A stretch of DNA of 7,287 nt, taken from contig JAUMYR010000133.1 in assembly GCA_030528545.1 (NCBI GenBank), positions 1-7,287 of the forward strand. The letters are read 5' to 3'. Positions 1 to 6,443 of the stretch are shown here, piece by piece (positions within the stretch are counted from its first letter, which is position 1; every line of letters starts with the position of its first letter). Source of the DNA: Propionibacteriaceae bacterium. GTDB lineage: Bacteria > Actinomycetota > Actinomycetes > Propionibacteriales > Propionibacteriaceae. The notes under the pieces were generated by a model. It made no database searches and was not told the DNA's origin. It saw only the letters and a program-made list of their open reading frames with translations. Position numbers and translations under genes: made by a program.

Positions 1-259
1 ACAGCAGCCGGAGGGCATCGCCCACCTCGCGGCGCTGCGCCGCCGTCGTTCTACCAAAGGCCGGCGGATCCCACAGCGGGACCGTGGTCACGCTACGAAT
101 GTTGCCCAGGCCGGGCCAGAGATTGTCCCTCTCCAACCCGACCAGGGTGACCACATGAAACTCATGCTCGAACAGTGTCTCGACGAGTCGATGGCACCAA
201 GTGCTCACGCCGCCGGTCGTGACGGGATAAGTACCCTCATTGACCAGAGCGATCCGCAT
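1..259 (-). CDS. pelF: PelF-like glycosyltransferase, N-terminal part (cut by window edge)
   Basis: Only the first 86 codons are present; the gene continues beyond position 1. The ATG at 259 follows a good Shine-Dalgarno site (GGGAGG at 269-264, 4 nt before the ATG). The protein begins MRIALVNEGTYPV and shows EGTYPVTTGGVSTW at residues 8-21, then HRLVETL. This is the N-terminal signature of PelF-type GT4 glycosyltransferases (DUF3492 region), where E-G-[TW]-[YW]-P-x-x-x-G-G-V-S-x-W forms the first nucleotide-binding loop. Known PelF proteins are cytoplasmic and polymerise the Pel polysaccharide (GalNAc/GlcNAc-rich) from UDP-sugars, working with the membrane protein PelG. The start lies 20 bp after the stop of the deacetylase gene, so the two are very likely co-transcribed. 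Residues 22-86 are less diagnostic, and the catalytic C-terminal half is not visible. Another GT4 enzyme of exopolysaccharide synthesis is the main alternative. Confidence 0.84.
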   Translation of the reverse strand, partial: MRIALVNEGTYPVTTGGVSTWCHRLVETLFEHEFHVVTLVGLERDNLWPGLGNIRSVTTVPLWDPPAFGRTTAAQRREVGDALRLL

Positions 260-279
260 GTCACCTCCCGCTAACCGAG

Positions 280-2490
280 CTAGGCGACTGCATCTGCGGC
301 CTCCAGCACCGCAATGTCTGCTTCGTTCCTGGGCTCCAATACCACCGGAACCGGGGCTTGACGCGGGGACGGAATCTGCTCTTGCACGGGTAGGACGGGC
401 GGCCAGACGACCGATGTCGCGAACCCGGACTCAGCGGCGAGGGTGTAGGTGCGCTGTTGGCCCCGCCGGAAATCCACCCAGGCGGAGGACTCCCCGCCAT
501 AGGACTCACCGAAACGACTGCGCCCCTGGCGCGTCCCAGCCGGCATGGTTACCGGTACCGTGACCGTGTTCCCCGAGGTGTTGTGCAGCTTCACCTTCGA
601 GCCGCTCACCTTGCCCACGACTTTGCTCTTGGCTTTTGCCCACTTCGCCTGCCGCTCCAGCTGGATACCGGACTCACGCATCGTCGGATTGATTACCGGC
701 GCATTATCGACGAAGGCTTCCCGGTACTGGCTGAGGACACGATCCAGCACCGGGTAAAGAATCCCATCGGCGGCGAGATTCGACTGATGCGCGTAGTGGG
801 GACGCGGATCGTTGCTGAGCAGATGGCCGAGGGCGATCCTCGCCTCAATTGGGACAATATAAGAATCGAATCCCGCAGGCTTATCCAACGGCTTGATACA
901 GGTCATGATGTCGGGATGATGCTCACACAAACCTGAGCCGCCATCGGCTTCCGATGTATAAATCCAGTTATACTCGTCAACCGCCTGGGCCTTGGTTTCG
1001 TTATTATAGTAAATGTTCATCGGATAGCGAGGCACGGTGGTTGCCCGGCCAATCTTACGGATATCCTTTTCGCGTGAGGCGTCTGAGGCAATCCAGTCGA
1101 TTCGATCGTAGTTCAGCACTCGGGCCAGATTTGGGTTGTCGGTTTCCATCTGAGGCAACGATTTCAGACCAGAATGCTCTCCCGTGACTAGCACTCCATA
1201 GTCATAGTTTGGAAGGTTCTTGCGCAGCGCGTACCACGAGTTGGTAACGATCTCGTTGTGGATGGTGAGTCCGCTCGCATACTGGATGCGCCCTTCGGCG
1301 TCCCGGACGCACTGCCACGGCGAGACCGCCTCGTTCTGGATACAGCCCAGGTAGGGATGCGACCATGTGTGGTTGACCCAGCGCAGGTCCGACTTCCGGG
1401 CAAGCAGCGCAGCCTCCAGAGCATCAGATCCGAACTCGGCCCGGTGCCGAGCGGCACCGTTACCGTTGTAGACCATCTCAAGTTTGACCCCACTCGCCTT
1501 CTGCCAGTTCACCAGCCGATCCACATCGGAGGGAATCATCCGGCTGGTGGCCCCCGGAGCGTCCGGTGGGTAGGCGGTCAAGTCACAGCCGTCGCCAATC
1601 GTGCAGTTGCCTTCCTCGCTCCACAGCGCGTCGTTTTCGAAGACATCGTCGATGTGAACGCTGAGGTAGTTCCTGTTGAAGGTCGTCGAGATACCGCGGG
1701 TCAGCCAGCGCACCACGCCGTGAGACAAAGTACGCCAATGGTTCTGATACTTGTTGGCGGAAAAGGTCAGCACCAGGCGCTCTTGGCCCTTGTGAGAGTG
1801 AACGCCAATCAGTGAACCCTGTTCCTGGGTACCAGGGATCGGTGCCGTGAGCAGCGGGGTGAAGGAGGACTCGGCCGTCGCGGGCTCCGGGGTTGCCAGG
1901 TAGCCATAGGATTCCGAGACATCGGGCGAGATGTCGTCGAAGGACACACCGCGCAGGTAGCTGAACGCATCGGCAGCACCCGCAGGGGTCACCGAGGCCC
2001 TCATCCCGTCGACCGGACCCGTGTATCCCGTTTCGCCAGCGTAATTGAGCCCTACCCCCGGATGCGCCCAGGTGTAGGCCACCACCGTGCGCACCTTGAA
2101 CCCGGCGGCATAGGCCTCAAGGATGCCCCGCTCCTGCATAGACAGTTGGGCTGGGGCCTCATTGGGCACGACGATGCCGGAGTACTTACCATGAGCGCCT
2201 CTACGATCCACATCGACGAGGAACTCGCTCGTGATGTTCTGCCTCCCGCTCGCGGCCAGATCCACCTCGGTGTAGTGCTGCCCTTCCGCCGACAGCCGCT
2301 CCTTGATCGCTGCGGTAGATGGCGAACCATCGTCGAGCACAAGGATGTTCAACGCGACATCCGCTGGTACCGCTGCGGCGCTAGCCGGTAACGCCTGCAC
2401 CGGCATCGCCAGCACGGACGCGGCCGCCACCAAAGCCAAAAAGCGCACCCGCCTGTTGACACGCACATAGTCAAAGACGATTCTTGTCAT
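280..2490 (-). CDS. Secreted Agd3-like polysaccharide deacetylase (NodB-type fold, CE18-like)
   Basis: This 736-aa exported protein probably removes acetyl groups from an amino-sugar exopolysaccharide outside the cell. Residues 1-38 form a signal peptide: basic VRVNRRVR, hydrophobic core at 17-30, and a likely cleavage in ALPASA-AA. Residues about 45-265 form an alpha/beta domain (NILVLDDG, YSGIVVPNEA). The catalytic part begins at about 275 with SVHIDDVF (D281/D282), followed by HTWSHP (H374 and H378, the HxxxH metal pair of NodB enzymes), RYPMNIYY at about 488 and HYAHQSNL at about 565. Together these resemble fungal Agd3 more than short PgdA/IcaB enzymes. Residues about 620-690 look like a beta-rich accessory domain, and a Pro-rich tail follows. 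There is no LPXTG motif or C-terminal membrane segment, so the protein is probably released or bound to polymer. All six cysteines (296/302, 383/394, 522/531) fall in close pairs, suggesting disulfides. It is the first gene before pelF. A GTG at residue 9 is an alternative start. The fold is well supported; the exact substrate is inferred. Confidence 0.82.
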   Translation of the reverse strand: MTRIVFDYVRVNRRVRFLALVAAASVLAMPVQALPASAAAVPADVALNILVLDDGSPSTAAIKERLSAEGQHYTEVDLAASGRQNITSEFLVDVDRRGAHGKYSGIVVPNEAPAQLSMQERGILEAYAAGFKVRTVVAYTWAHPGVGLNYAGETGYTGPVDGMRASVTPAGAADAFSYLRGVSFDDISPDVSESYGYLATPEPATAESSFTPLLTAPIPGTQEQGSLIGVHSHKGQERLVLTFSANKYQNHWRTLSHGVVRWLTRGISTTFNRNYLSVHIDDVFENDALWSEEGNCTIGDGCDLTAYPPDAPGATSRMIPSDVDRLVNWQKASGVKLEMVYNGNGAARHRAEFGSDALEAALLARKSDLRWVNHTWSHPYLGCIQNEAVSPWQCVRDAEGRIQYASGLTIHNEIVTNSWYALRKNLPNYDYGVLVTGEHSGLKSLPQMETDNPNLARVLNYDRIDWIASDASREKDIRKIGRATTVPRYPMNIYYNNETKAQAVDEYNWIYTSEADGGSGLCEHHPDIMTCIKPLDKPAGFDSYIVPIEARIALGHLLSNDPRPHYAHQSNLAADGILYPVLDRVLSQYREAFVDNAPVINPTMRESGIQLERQAKWAKAKSKVVGKVSGSKVKLHNTSGNTVTVPVTMPAGTRQGRSRFGESYGGESSAWVDFRRGQQRTYTLAAESGFATSVVWPPVLPVQEQIPSPRQAPVPVVLEPRNEADIAVLEAADAVA

Positions 2491-2504
2491 CGCTCCCCCC
2501 GGAG
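2491..2504 (-). promoter_or_regulatory. Ribosome binding site of the deacetylase gene, unusually close and self-complementary
   Basis: The bases before the ATG at 2490 read CTCCGGGGGGAGCG on the minus strand. The GGAG core ends only 2 nt before the ATG, much closer than the usual 5-9 nt. The segment 2493-2504 can also pair with itself (CTCC, GGGG loop, GGAG), which would partly hide the site. The alternative GTG at 2466 has no purine-rich site in front of it, so I keep the ATG. Whether the small hairpin matters is unknown. Confidence 0.4.
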
Positions 2505-2738
2505 ATTCCCCAAGACTCGTGAAGGCCGGTTTTCCCGGCTCGGTTCTATCGGCAGTTTAGGAGGGCAACGGGCCACTTCAGGGAGTCGGCTCACACCGCC
2601 CCCATGAGCGAAGGTGACCCCCGATTCGCTAATCTGGCCCATGTTAAAGTGGCTAGTGGTGTTTCTTACGACGGAGAAGGGATCAGCGGTTTTTGGTGCC
2701 TTCGCGGCGACTCAGACAATATCTTGGACCTGTGCACT

Positions 2739-2752
2739 GTTTCGATTGAAAC
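2739..2752. repeat. 14-bp inverted repeat upstream of the deacetylase gene (possible operator)
   Basis: GTTTCGATTGAAAC has perfect 5-bp arms (GTTTC/GAAAC) around a 4-bp centre, and it sits in the less GC-rich part of the long intergenic region. Its distance from the deacetylase ATG (about 250 bp) fits an upstream regulator site or a promoter further out. A short palindrome of this length can also occur by chance. No known regulator is assigned. Confidence 0.3.
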
Positions 2753-3228
2753 CACTCAGAACACGGCGTCCACAAGGCAAGTTCGACCCTTCCCCGGACT
2801 ACCCGGCCTATTCACTCGGCCCACCCCAGAGCCGTCTTTGAACCGACCCGCCGGGCCAGAGAATACCGCGGGGCCGTTCCAGGAAATCACTTAGTGTTCC
2901 ACTCCTCTCGGCAGCCAGCCAGCGGTGTGGCCCGGGATTGAAACTTTACCGATGAGGCCATCCGGCCGCCAGGCCAATTGCGCGGCGGGCACCGGGGAGA
3001 ACTACCCATCCCAGGGGCAGCGCGGAGCCCAGGATCGTCCCAGCGGCAGCCTCGGCCACCGCACATCAGGAGGCCGCGACCCAGAGCCCTCGGGAAATCC
3101 CTGGACAGCCACCGTCGAGGCGCTAGCTCGGCCCAGGAGGCCCTCACCCCACGGGAGCGCCTGGGCAAACCATTTCGCCGACGGATATCGCCGCAGTGAC
3201 ATCGTGGCCCCACGAGCGAAGCCGAGCG

Positions 3229-3280
3229 GGTCACCACGGCCCGGCAGAGCCAGCCGCGGTTCGGCCGGGCCGTGGTCACC
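3229..3280 (-). terminator. Strong hairpin at the end of the TetR-ABC exporter operon
   Basis: The arms at 3229-3245 and 3264-3280 are complementary over 17 bases with one mismatch (CACGGCCCGGC core plus GGTCAC against GGTGAC), around an 18-base loop. The hairpin starts 9 nt after the permease stop codon, where a terminator is expected. No T-tract follows on the minus strand, which is common for hairpin terminators in high-GC actinobacteria. A second small self-complementary segment (TCGTGG-CC-CCACGA, 3202-3215) lies just beyond and may help. It could instead mainly protect the mRNA 3' end. Confidence 0.68.
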
Positions 3281-3289
3281 GCCCAAGGC

Positions 3290-4894
3290 TCAGCTGTCGG
3301 GGATGTCCCGCCGCCGGTAGCCTGCCCATCCCAGGAGGATCAGGCCGACGGCGGCGAGCGTCTGAATCAGCACCGGGGGCCAGGACATGTCTTCCCCAGG
3401 CAGTTGTGGCAGATAGCCCCAAGGGCTCATCTCGACCAGCCATCCCGGCAGCGAAAACAGCGGTCCGATCCAGACCGCGACCACCGACCAGCACAGGACC
3501 AGCCAGGCCACGGGCATCCACCGCGGTGCCCAGCCAATCAGGCTAGTCACGAGCCCGACGATGAGGACCACACCGGCGTAGAGCACCCCCGTTGCGGCGA
3601 GGCTGTTCCAAATCTCGGACATCTTCCCGGAGCGCAGCGCTTCGGGAAGGGCCAACAGCACCCCAGCCCCAAGGAAGCCGATGCCGGAGGCGATCAGGGA
3701 CAGCGCCACATGACCACCCAGGAACCGGGCGCGCGGCAGAGCCGTCGACAGCAACAGTTCGAGGCGGCCTTGGGATTCCTCCAAGCGCGCGCGGGAAAGC
3801 AGTTGCGCCGCGAAGATGGCGACCACCACTGCCATCAACCCCCTCATCGAGATCAGGTAGGCCTCCCGAAGCTGCTGTGAGCCACCGCCGAGGAGGCGCA
3901 TCATCTCCACGAAACGGGGGTTCTCGGCCAAGACCTGCTCCATCATTCCGGCAAGGTAGCCGAGTCCCAGTGCGGAGACGCCGAGTCCGGCTAGCCATCC
4001 GATGATTCCCAGGCGTTGCAGGCGCCACGCCAGCCCTAGTCCATCGCTCATCCAGGGCCTGGCTGTGGCGGGCCCACCCCGGGCGGGCATCAGCCCGGTG
4101 CCGTGGTCGCGCCGGCCTTCCAGCAGGAAAGCTAACCCGGCAAGGACCAGAGTCAGCCCGGCAGGTAGGACGAGCACCTCCCACCGCTCATCCGCGTAGG
4201 GCCGCACCAGCGCCGCCCATTGCAACGGTACGGCCCATTGCAACGGCTGGACGAAGGACTGAGCGCCCATGCCATCTATCAGCGCCCGGGCGAGGAAGGA
4301 ACCTCCCAGAAAGATCCCGAGCGTCCATGCCCGCACGGTGCGCGCACTCTCGAAGACCTGACACAAGACAGCTGCCACACCGGCATATACCGCACCGGTC
4401 AGCCCAATCCCCAGGCCCGCCGCCACGGACCCGGAGACGGCCTCGCCTAAGGCCACCATTGAGACCGCGACGAGTAGGGCCAGCGCGGCACAGGCCAGCA
4501 GTGCGAGTACGAGCCCGGCCGTGAGCGGAGCACGCCGGGCCAGAGCACCGGCCCGGATCAGCTCGCAGCGTCCCGCCTCTTCATCGGCCCTCGTTGCTCG
4601 CACGACGCCGAGCCCAGCCATCATCGCGGCTCCCACCGCGATGAAAATCCCGACCCGCCAGAACGTAAATCCACCCGGGCTCAGCAGATCGAACGGGGGT
4701 CCAAACAGCGCCCTCATCGTGGGATTATCCGCGAGCAGGTTCAGCATGATCTCGGGGTGCGGACCGGACCAGACGATCCGGTCGTATTGCTGCACCGTCA
4801 GCGGCATGAGCCACACCAGGCCCAGGAGCCACCATAGATAGAAAGCCCGGCTGCGTCGCCAGGCTAGGCCGAAAACAACGCCGAAACCGGTCAT
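3290..4894 (-). CDS. ABC-2 type exporter permease, TnrB3/COG3559-like, with duplicated halves
   Basis: This 534-aa integral membrane protein has about twelve hydrophobic segments, two sets of six around a polar linker at about 258-285. It is expected to form the channel of an efflux pump driven by the ATPase encoded just upstream. Length and motifs match the 'putative exporter of polyketide antibiotics' family, tied to tetronasin resistance by its named member. The halves look like an ancient tandem duplication: GLAWRRSR (9-16) matches GLAWRLQR (287-294), LLADNP (53-58) matches VLAENP (321-326), and [12 protein letters not shown] (101-112) matches [14 protein letters not shown] (367-380). The conserved E-E-x-x-G-R-x-E-L loop probably contacts the ATPase. 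The ATG overlaps the ATPase stop by 4 nt (ATGA), implying translational coupling, with only a weak GGGG before it. The transported compound cannot be read from sequence; an antimicrobial, a lipid or a self-made metabolite are all possible. Confidence 0.87.
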   Translation of the reverse strand: MTGFGVVFGLAWRRSRAFYLWWLLGLVWLMPLTVQQYDRIVWSGPHPEIMLNLLADNPTMRALFGPPFDLLSPGGFTFWRVGIFIAVGAAMMAGLGVVRATRADEEAGRCELIRAGALARRAPLTAGLVLALLACAALALLVAVSMVALGEAVSGSVAAGLGIGLTGAVYAGVAAVLCQVFESARTVRAWTLGIFLGGSFLARALIDGMGAQSFVQPLQWAVPLQWAALVRPYADERWEVLVLPAGLTLVLAGLAFLLEGRRDHGTGLMPARGGPATARPWMSDGLGLAWRLQRLGIIGWLAGLGVSALGLGYLAGMMEQVLAENPRFVEMMRLLGGGSQQLREAYLISMRGLMAVVVAIFAAQLLSRARLEESQGRLELLLSTALPRARFLGGHVALSLIASGIGFLGAGVLLALPEALRSGKMSEIWNSLAATGVLYAGVVLIVGLVTSLIGWAPRWMPVAWLVLCWSVVAVWIGPLFSLPGWLVEMSPWGYLPQLPGEDMSWPPVLIQTLAAVGLILLGWAGYRRRDIPDS

Positions 4895-5769
4895 GTCCCC
4901 GCCCTGCTGTAATGGGAAACGAATAGCTCTTCGAGGGATGGCGGCGCGCTCGTCAGCGAACGGATGCCTGATGAGGCCAGCAGTTCCATCACTGCGGGCA
5001 TCGCCTCGGCGGCAACCGACAACTCGATCCGGTTACCGGCCACGGAAACCTCGCTCACTCCCGCAACCCTCGATAGGTCGGGAACGGACTCTAACTCCGC
5101 CGCCACCCGGGTGTGGTGCAGGTGACGGAGCTCTTCGAGGCTCCCGGTTTCGACGATCCGGCCCGCCTTGATGATCGATACGTGGTCGCACAGCGCCTCG
5201 ACCTCGCTCAGGATGTGGGAGCTCAGCAGCACCGTGCGATCGCGCTCGCTTCTGATGCACTCCGCGAAGGTGCGTTCCATGAGCGGGTCGAGGCCCGAGG
5301 TCGGCTCGTCGAGCAACAGCAACTCGACATCCGCGGCCAGAGCAGCGATCAGCGCGACCTTCTGCCGATTTCCCTTCGAATAGGAGCGCCCCTTCTTGCG
5401 CGGGTCGAGATCGAAGCGTTCGATCAGCTCGTCTCTTCTGGTCCGGTCGATCCCTCCCCTGGCACCCCCGATGATGTCGATGGCCTCACCCCCAGTCAGG
5501 TTGGGCCATAGACTGACGTCGCCGGGAACGTAGGCGAGGCGCCGATGCAGGCTGGGGCCATCGGCCCAGGGGTCGCCGCCGAGCAGGCTCGCCGTGCCGG
5601 CATCCGCGCGGAGCAGGCCGAGCAGCACCCGGATCGTGGTGGATTTGCCAGCTCCATTGGGGCCGAGGAAGCCGTGTATCTGCCCCTGCCCGACCGTGAG
5701 ATCCAGCCCGTCGAGGGCGCGCGTTCGCCCGAAGTTCTTGATGAGCCCTCTCACCTCGATCGCTGCCAT
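4891..5769 (-). CDS. ABC transporter ATP-binding protein, drug-export type (TnrB2-like)
   Basis: This 292-aa cytoplasmic nucleotide-binding subunit should hydrolyse ATP to drive the adjacent permease. Visible motifs are Walker [10 protein letters not shown] (36-44), Walker B LLLLDEP (150-156) with catalytic E155, the D-loop SGLD and the H-loop histidine H185 in LLSSH. Two motifs depart from the textbook. The Q-loop position reads YVPGDV (80-85) without glutamine, and the signature is SYSKGNRQK (129-137) instead of LSGGQ. As far as I recall both are usual in this drug-export subfamily, so they support the assignment and do not indicate decay. Residues about 220-285 form the C-terminal extension ending in [10 protein letters not shown], typical of DrrA-like ATPases. 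The start has an excellent site (GGAGGA, 7 nt before the ATG) that overlaps the TetR stop; only 3 nt separate the genes. The permease gene overlaps its stop by 4 nt. Function as an exporter ATPase is near certain; the substrate is unknown. Confidence 0.93.
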   Translation of the reverse strand: MAAIEVRGLIKNFGRTRALDGLDLTVGQGQIHGFLGPNGAGKSTTIRVLLGLLRADAGTASLLGGDPWADGPSLHRRLAYVPGDVSLWPNLTGGEAIDIIGGARGGIDRTRRDELIERFDLDPRKKGRSYSKGNRQKVALIAALAADVELLLLDEPTSGLDPLMERTFAECIRSERDRTVLLSSHILSEVEALCDHVSIIKAGRIVETGSLEELRHLHHTRVAAELESVPDLSRVAGVSEVSVAGNRIELSVAAEAMPAVMELLASSGIRSLTSAPPSLEELFVSHYSRAGT

Positions 5770-5772
5770 GAT

Positions 5773-6381
5773 TCATTCCTCCGTGACGCTGAAGGCATCC
5801 TCAGCCATGATGCCGCCAGTGAATATCTCCAAACTGACCCGCGCATAGCGGGCCTGGACCTGCGGGTCCATGAGGTCGGTCCCGCCGAGATGGCGCGCGA
5901 CCTGGTCGGCGAGGAGCAACACCCCAACTCCGTAGGCGACCAGCAGCGCCGCCCGGCCTTCCTCGTCCTGGCTCGGCGTCAGCCTCCCGGCTTTCACGCC
6001 CTCGCGGCTCAGGTCGCGGGTGAGCGATGCCAGAGCGTCGAAGACCGAATCGGCGATGGGCCCACCGTCTCGCAGCGCGCGGGTCAGATAGGCCAGTATC
6101 GGGGCGAGGCTGGGACGCTCGGCGACGTAACGCCGCAGTTCCGGCAGTGAGCCTGAGGTCACGACCAGCATCTTCTCCCGGAAGATGTAGTCCAGCACCC
6201 ATTCGTCGCAGGCCCTACGGAGCCCTTCCCTACTGCCGAAGTGGTGGTTGATGAGTCCGAGAGACACCCCGGCCCGCTGGGCGATCTGGCGCATGGTCGT
6301 AGCGCCGAAACCCTGCTGCCCGAAGAGCTCGAGCGCAGCCTGGCGGATCCGAGCCGACGCGGCCAGGTCAGTTGACCTCAC
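5773..6381 (-). CDS. TetR-family transcriptional repressor of the adjacent ABC exporter
   Basis: A 202-aa regulator with the classic TetR N-terminal helix-turn-helix: RIRQAALELFGQQGFGATTM (11-30), then QIAQRAGVSLGLINHHFGSR (32-51). The first half binds DNA as a dimer. The rest (about 65-202) is the divergent ligand-binding domain, largely helical, with a hydrophobic stretch ALLVAYGVGVLLLADQ near the dimer interface. I chose the GTG at 6381 because it puts the usual ten or so residues before helix 1. The open frame continues upstream to an ATG at 6552 inside the methyltransferase gene, but that would add 57 Arg/Pro-rich residues absent from the family. No ribosome site lies at the right distance from the GTG; instead a -10-like element ends 7 nt before it. 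It lies 3 nt before the ATPase gene, so it probably represses its own three-gene operon until the exporter's substrate binds. The ligand is unknown. Confidence 0.92.
   Translation of the reverse strand: MRSTDLAASARIRQAALELFGQQGFGATTMRQIAQRAGVSLGLINHHFGSREGLRRACDEWVLDYIFREKMLVVTSGSLPELRRYVAERPSLAPILAYLTRALRDGGPIADSVFDALASLTRDLSREGVKAGRLTPSQDEEGRAALLVAYGVGVLLLADQVARHLGGTDLMDPQVQARYARVSLEIFTGGIMAEDAFSVTEE
6365..6378. promoter_or_regulatory. Candidate TetR operator: perfect palindrome in the first codons of the repressor gene
   Basis: AGGTCAGTTGACCT has perfect 6-bp arms (AGGTCA/TGACCT) with a 2-bp centre. It spans codons 2-6 of the repressor gene, at about +4 to +17 if transcription begins at the GTG. 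TetR-family repressors commonly bind such palindromes over their own promoter, so autoregulation is a reasonable inference. Palindromic codons by chance are the alternative. Just upstream, TGAACG occurs twice in the same direction exactly 20 bp apart (6406-6401 and 6386-6381). Confidence 0.45.
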
Positions 6382-6396
6382 GTTCAATATCTTATA
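6382..6396 (-). promoter_or_regulatory. Candidate -10 element for leaderless transcription of the TetR operon
   Basis: The minus strand reads TATAAGATATTGAAC directly before the GTG. TAAGAT (6394-6389) fits the actinobacterial TAnnnT -10 consensus and ends 7 nt before the G of GTG, the distance expected if the start codon itself is the transcription start. The absence of a correctly spaced Shine-Dalgarno site agrees with a leaderless message; the nearest GGAGGA is about 26 nt upstream. No good -35 hexamer is visible, which is frequent at such promoters. The position inside the 62-bp gap after the methyltransferase gene also fits. Confidence 0.5.
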
Positions 6397-6443
6397 CGAG
6401 CGTTCAGTCCTCCGCGGCGTTTCTGCCAAGGTTGGAGCCGGAT

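Larger units (their letters stand above)
2491..3228. other. Long intergenic region between the exporter operon and the deacetylase/pelF operon
   Basis: About 740 bp contain no gene I can support. Several short open frames exist on both strands. None has a Shine-Dalgarno site, a recognisable motif or a natural-looking protein composition; most are Arg/Pro/Gly-rich shadows. The part nearest the deacetylase (about 2520-2760) must hold its promoter and leader, but I find no hexamer pair with correct spacing that I would call a promoter. That stretch looks less GC-rich than the flanking genes (for example around 2641-2760). It also holds a 5-bp hairpin with a GAAAA loop on the transcript strand (2525-2539) and a 14-bp palindrome (2739-2752). 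The segment 2946-3065 on the minus strand is open for 40 codons, starting just after a TGA. It reads like a hydrophobic protein end (GTILGSALPLGWVVLPGARR), possibly a relic or chance. Confidence 0.6.

Noticed and set aside
457..936. Long plus-strand frames opposite the real genes (also around 1258-1815, 3272-3880 and 5545-6150)
   Set aside because: They are antisense shadows of strongly supported minus-strand genes, as expected in high-GC DNA.
2520..2760. Sigma-70-type promoter for the deacetylase operon and a cyclic-dinucleotide riboswitch
   Set aside because: TATTGT-, TAACAT- and TAAACT-like hexamers exist on the minus strand, but none has a -35 partner at 16-18 bp. I see no conserved riboswitch core.
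2604..2894. 96-aa open frame on the plus strand in the intergenic region
   Set aside because: There is no Shine-Dalgarno site before its ATG, no recognisable motif, and the translation has no domain-like pattern. It also runs against every other gene in the window.
2887..3286. Open frames of 94-131 aa on both strands
   Set aside because: They are Arg/Pro/Gly/Trp-rich, overlap each other in several frames, and the longest minus-strand ones begin within or at the edge of the terminator hairpin. They look like GC-driven chance frames.
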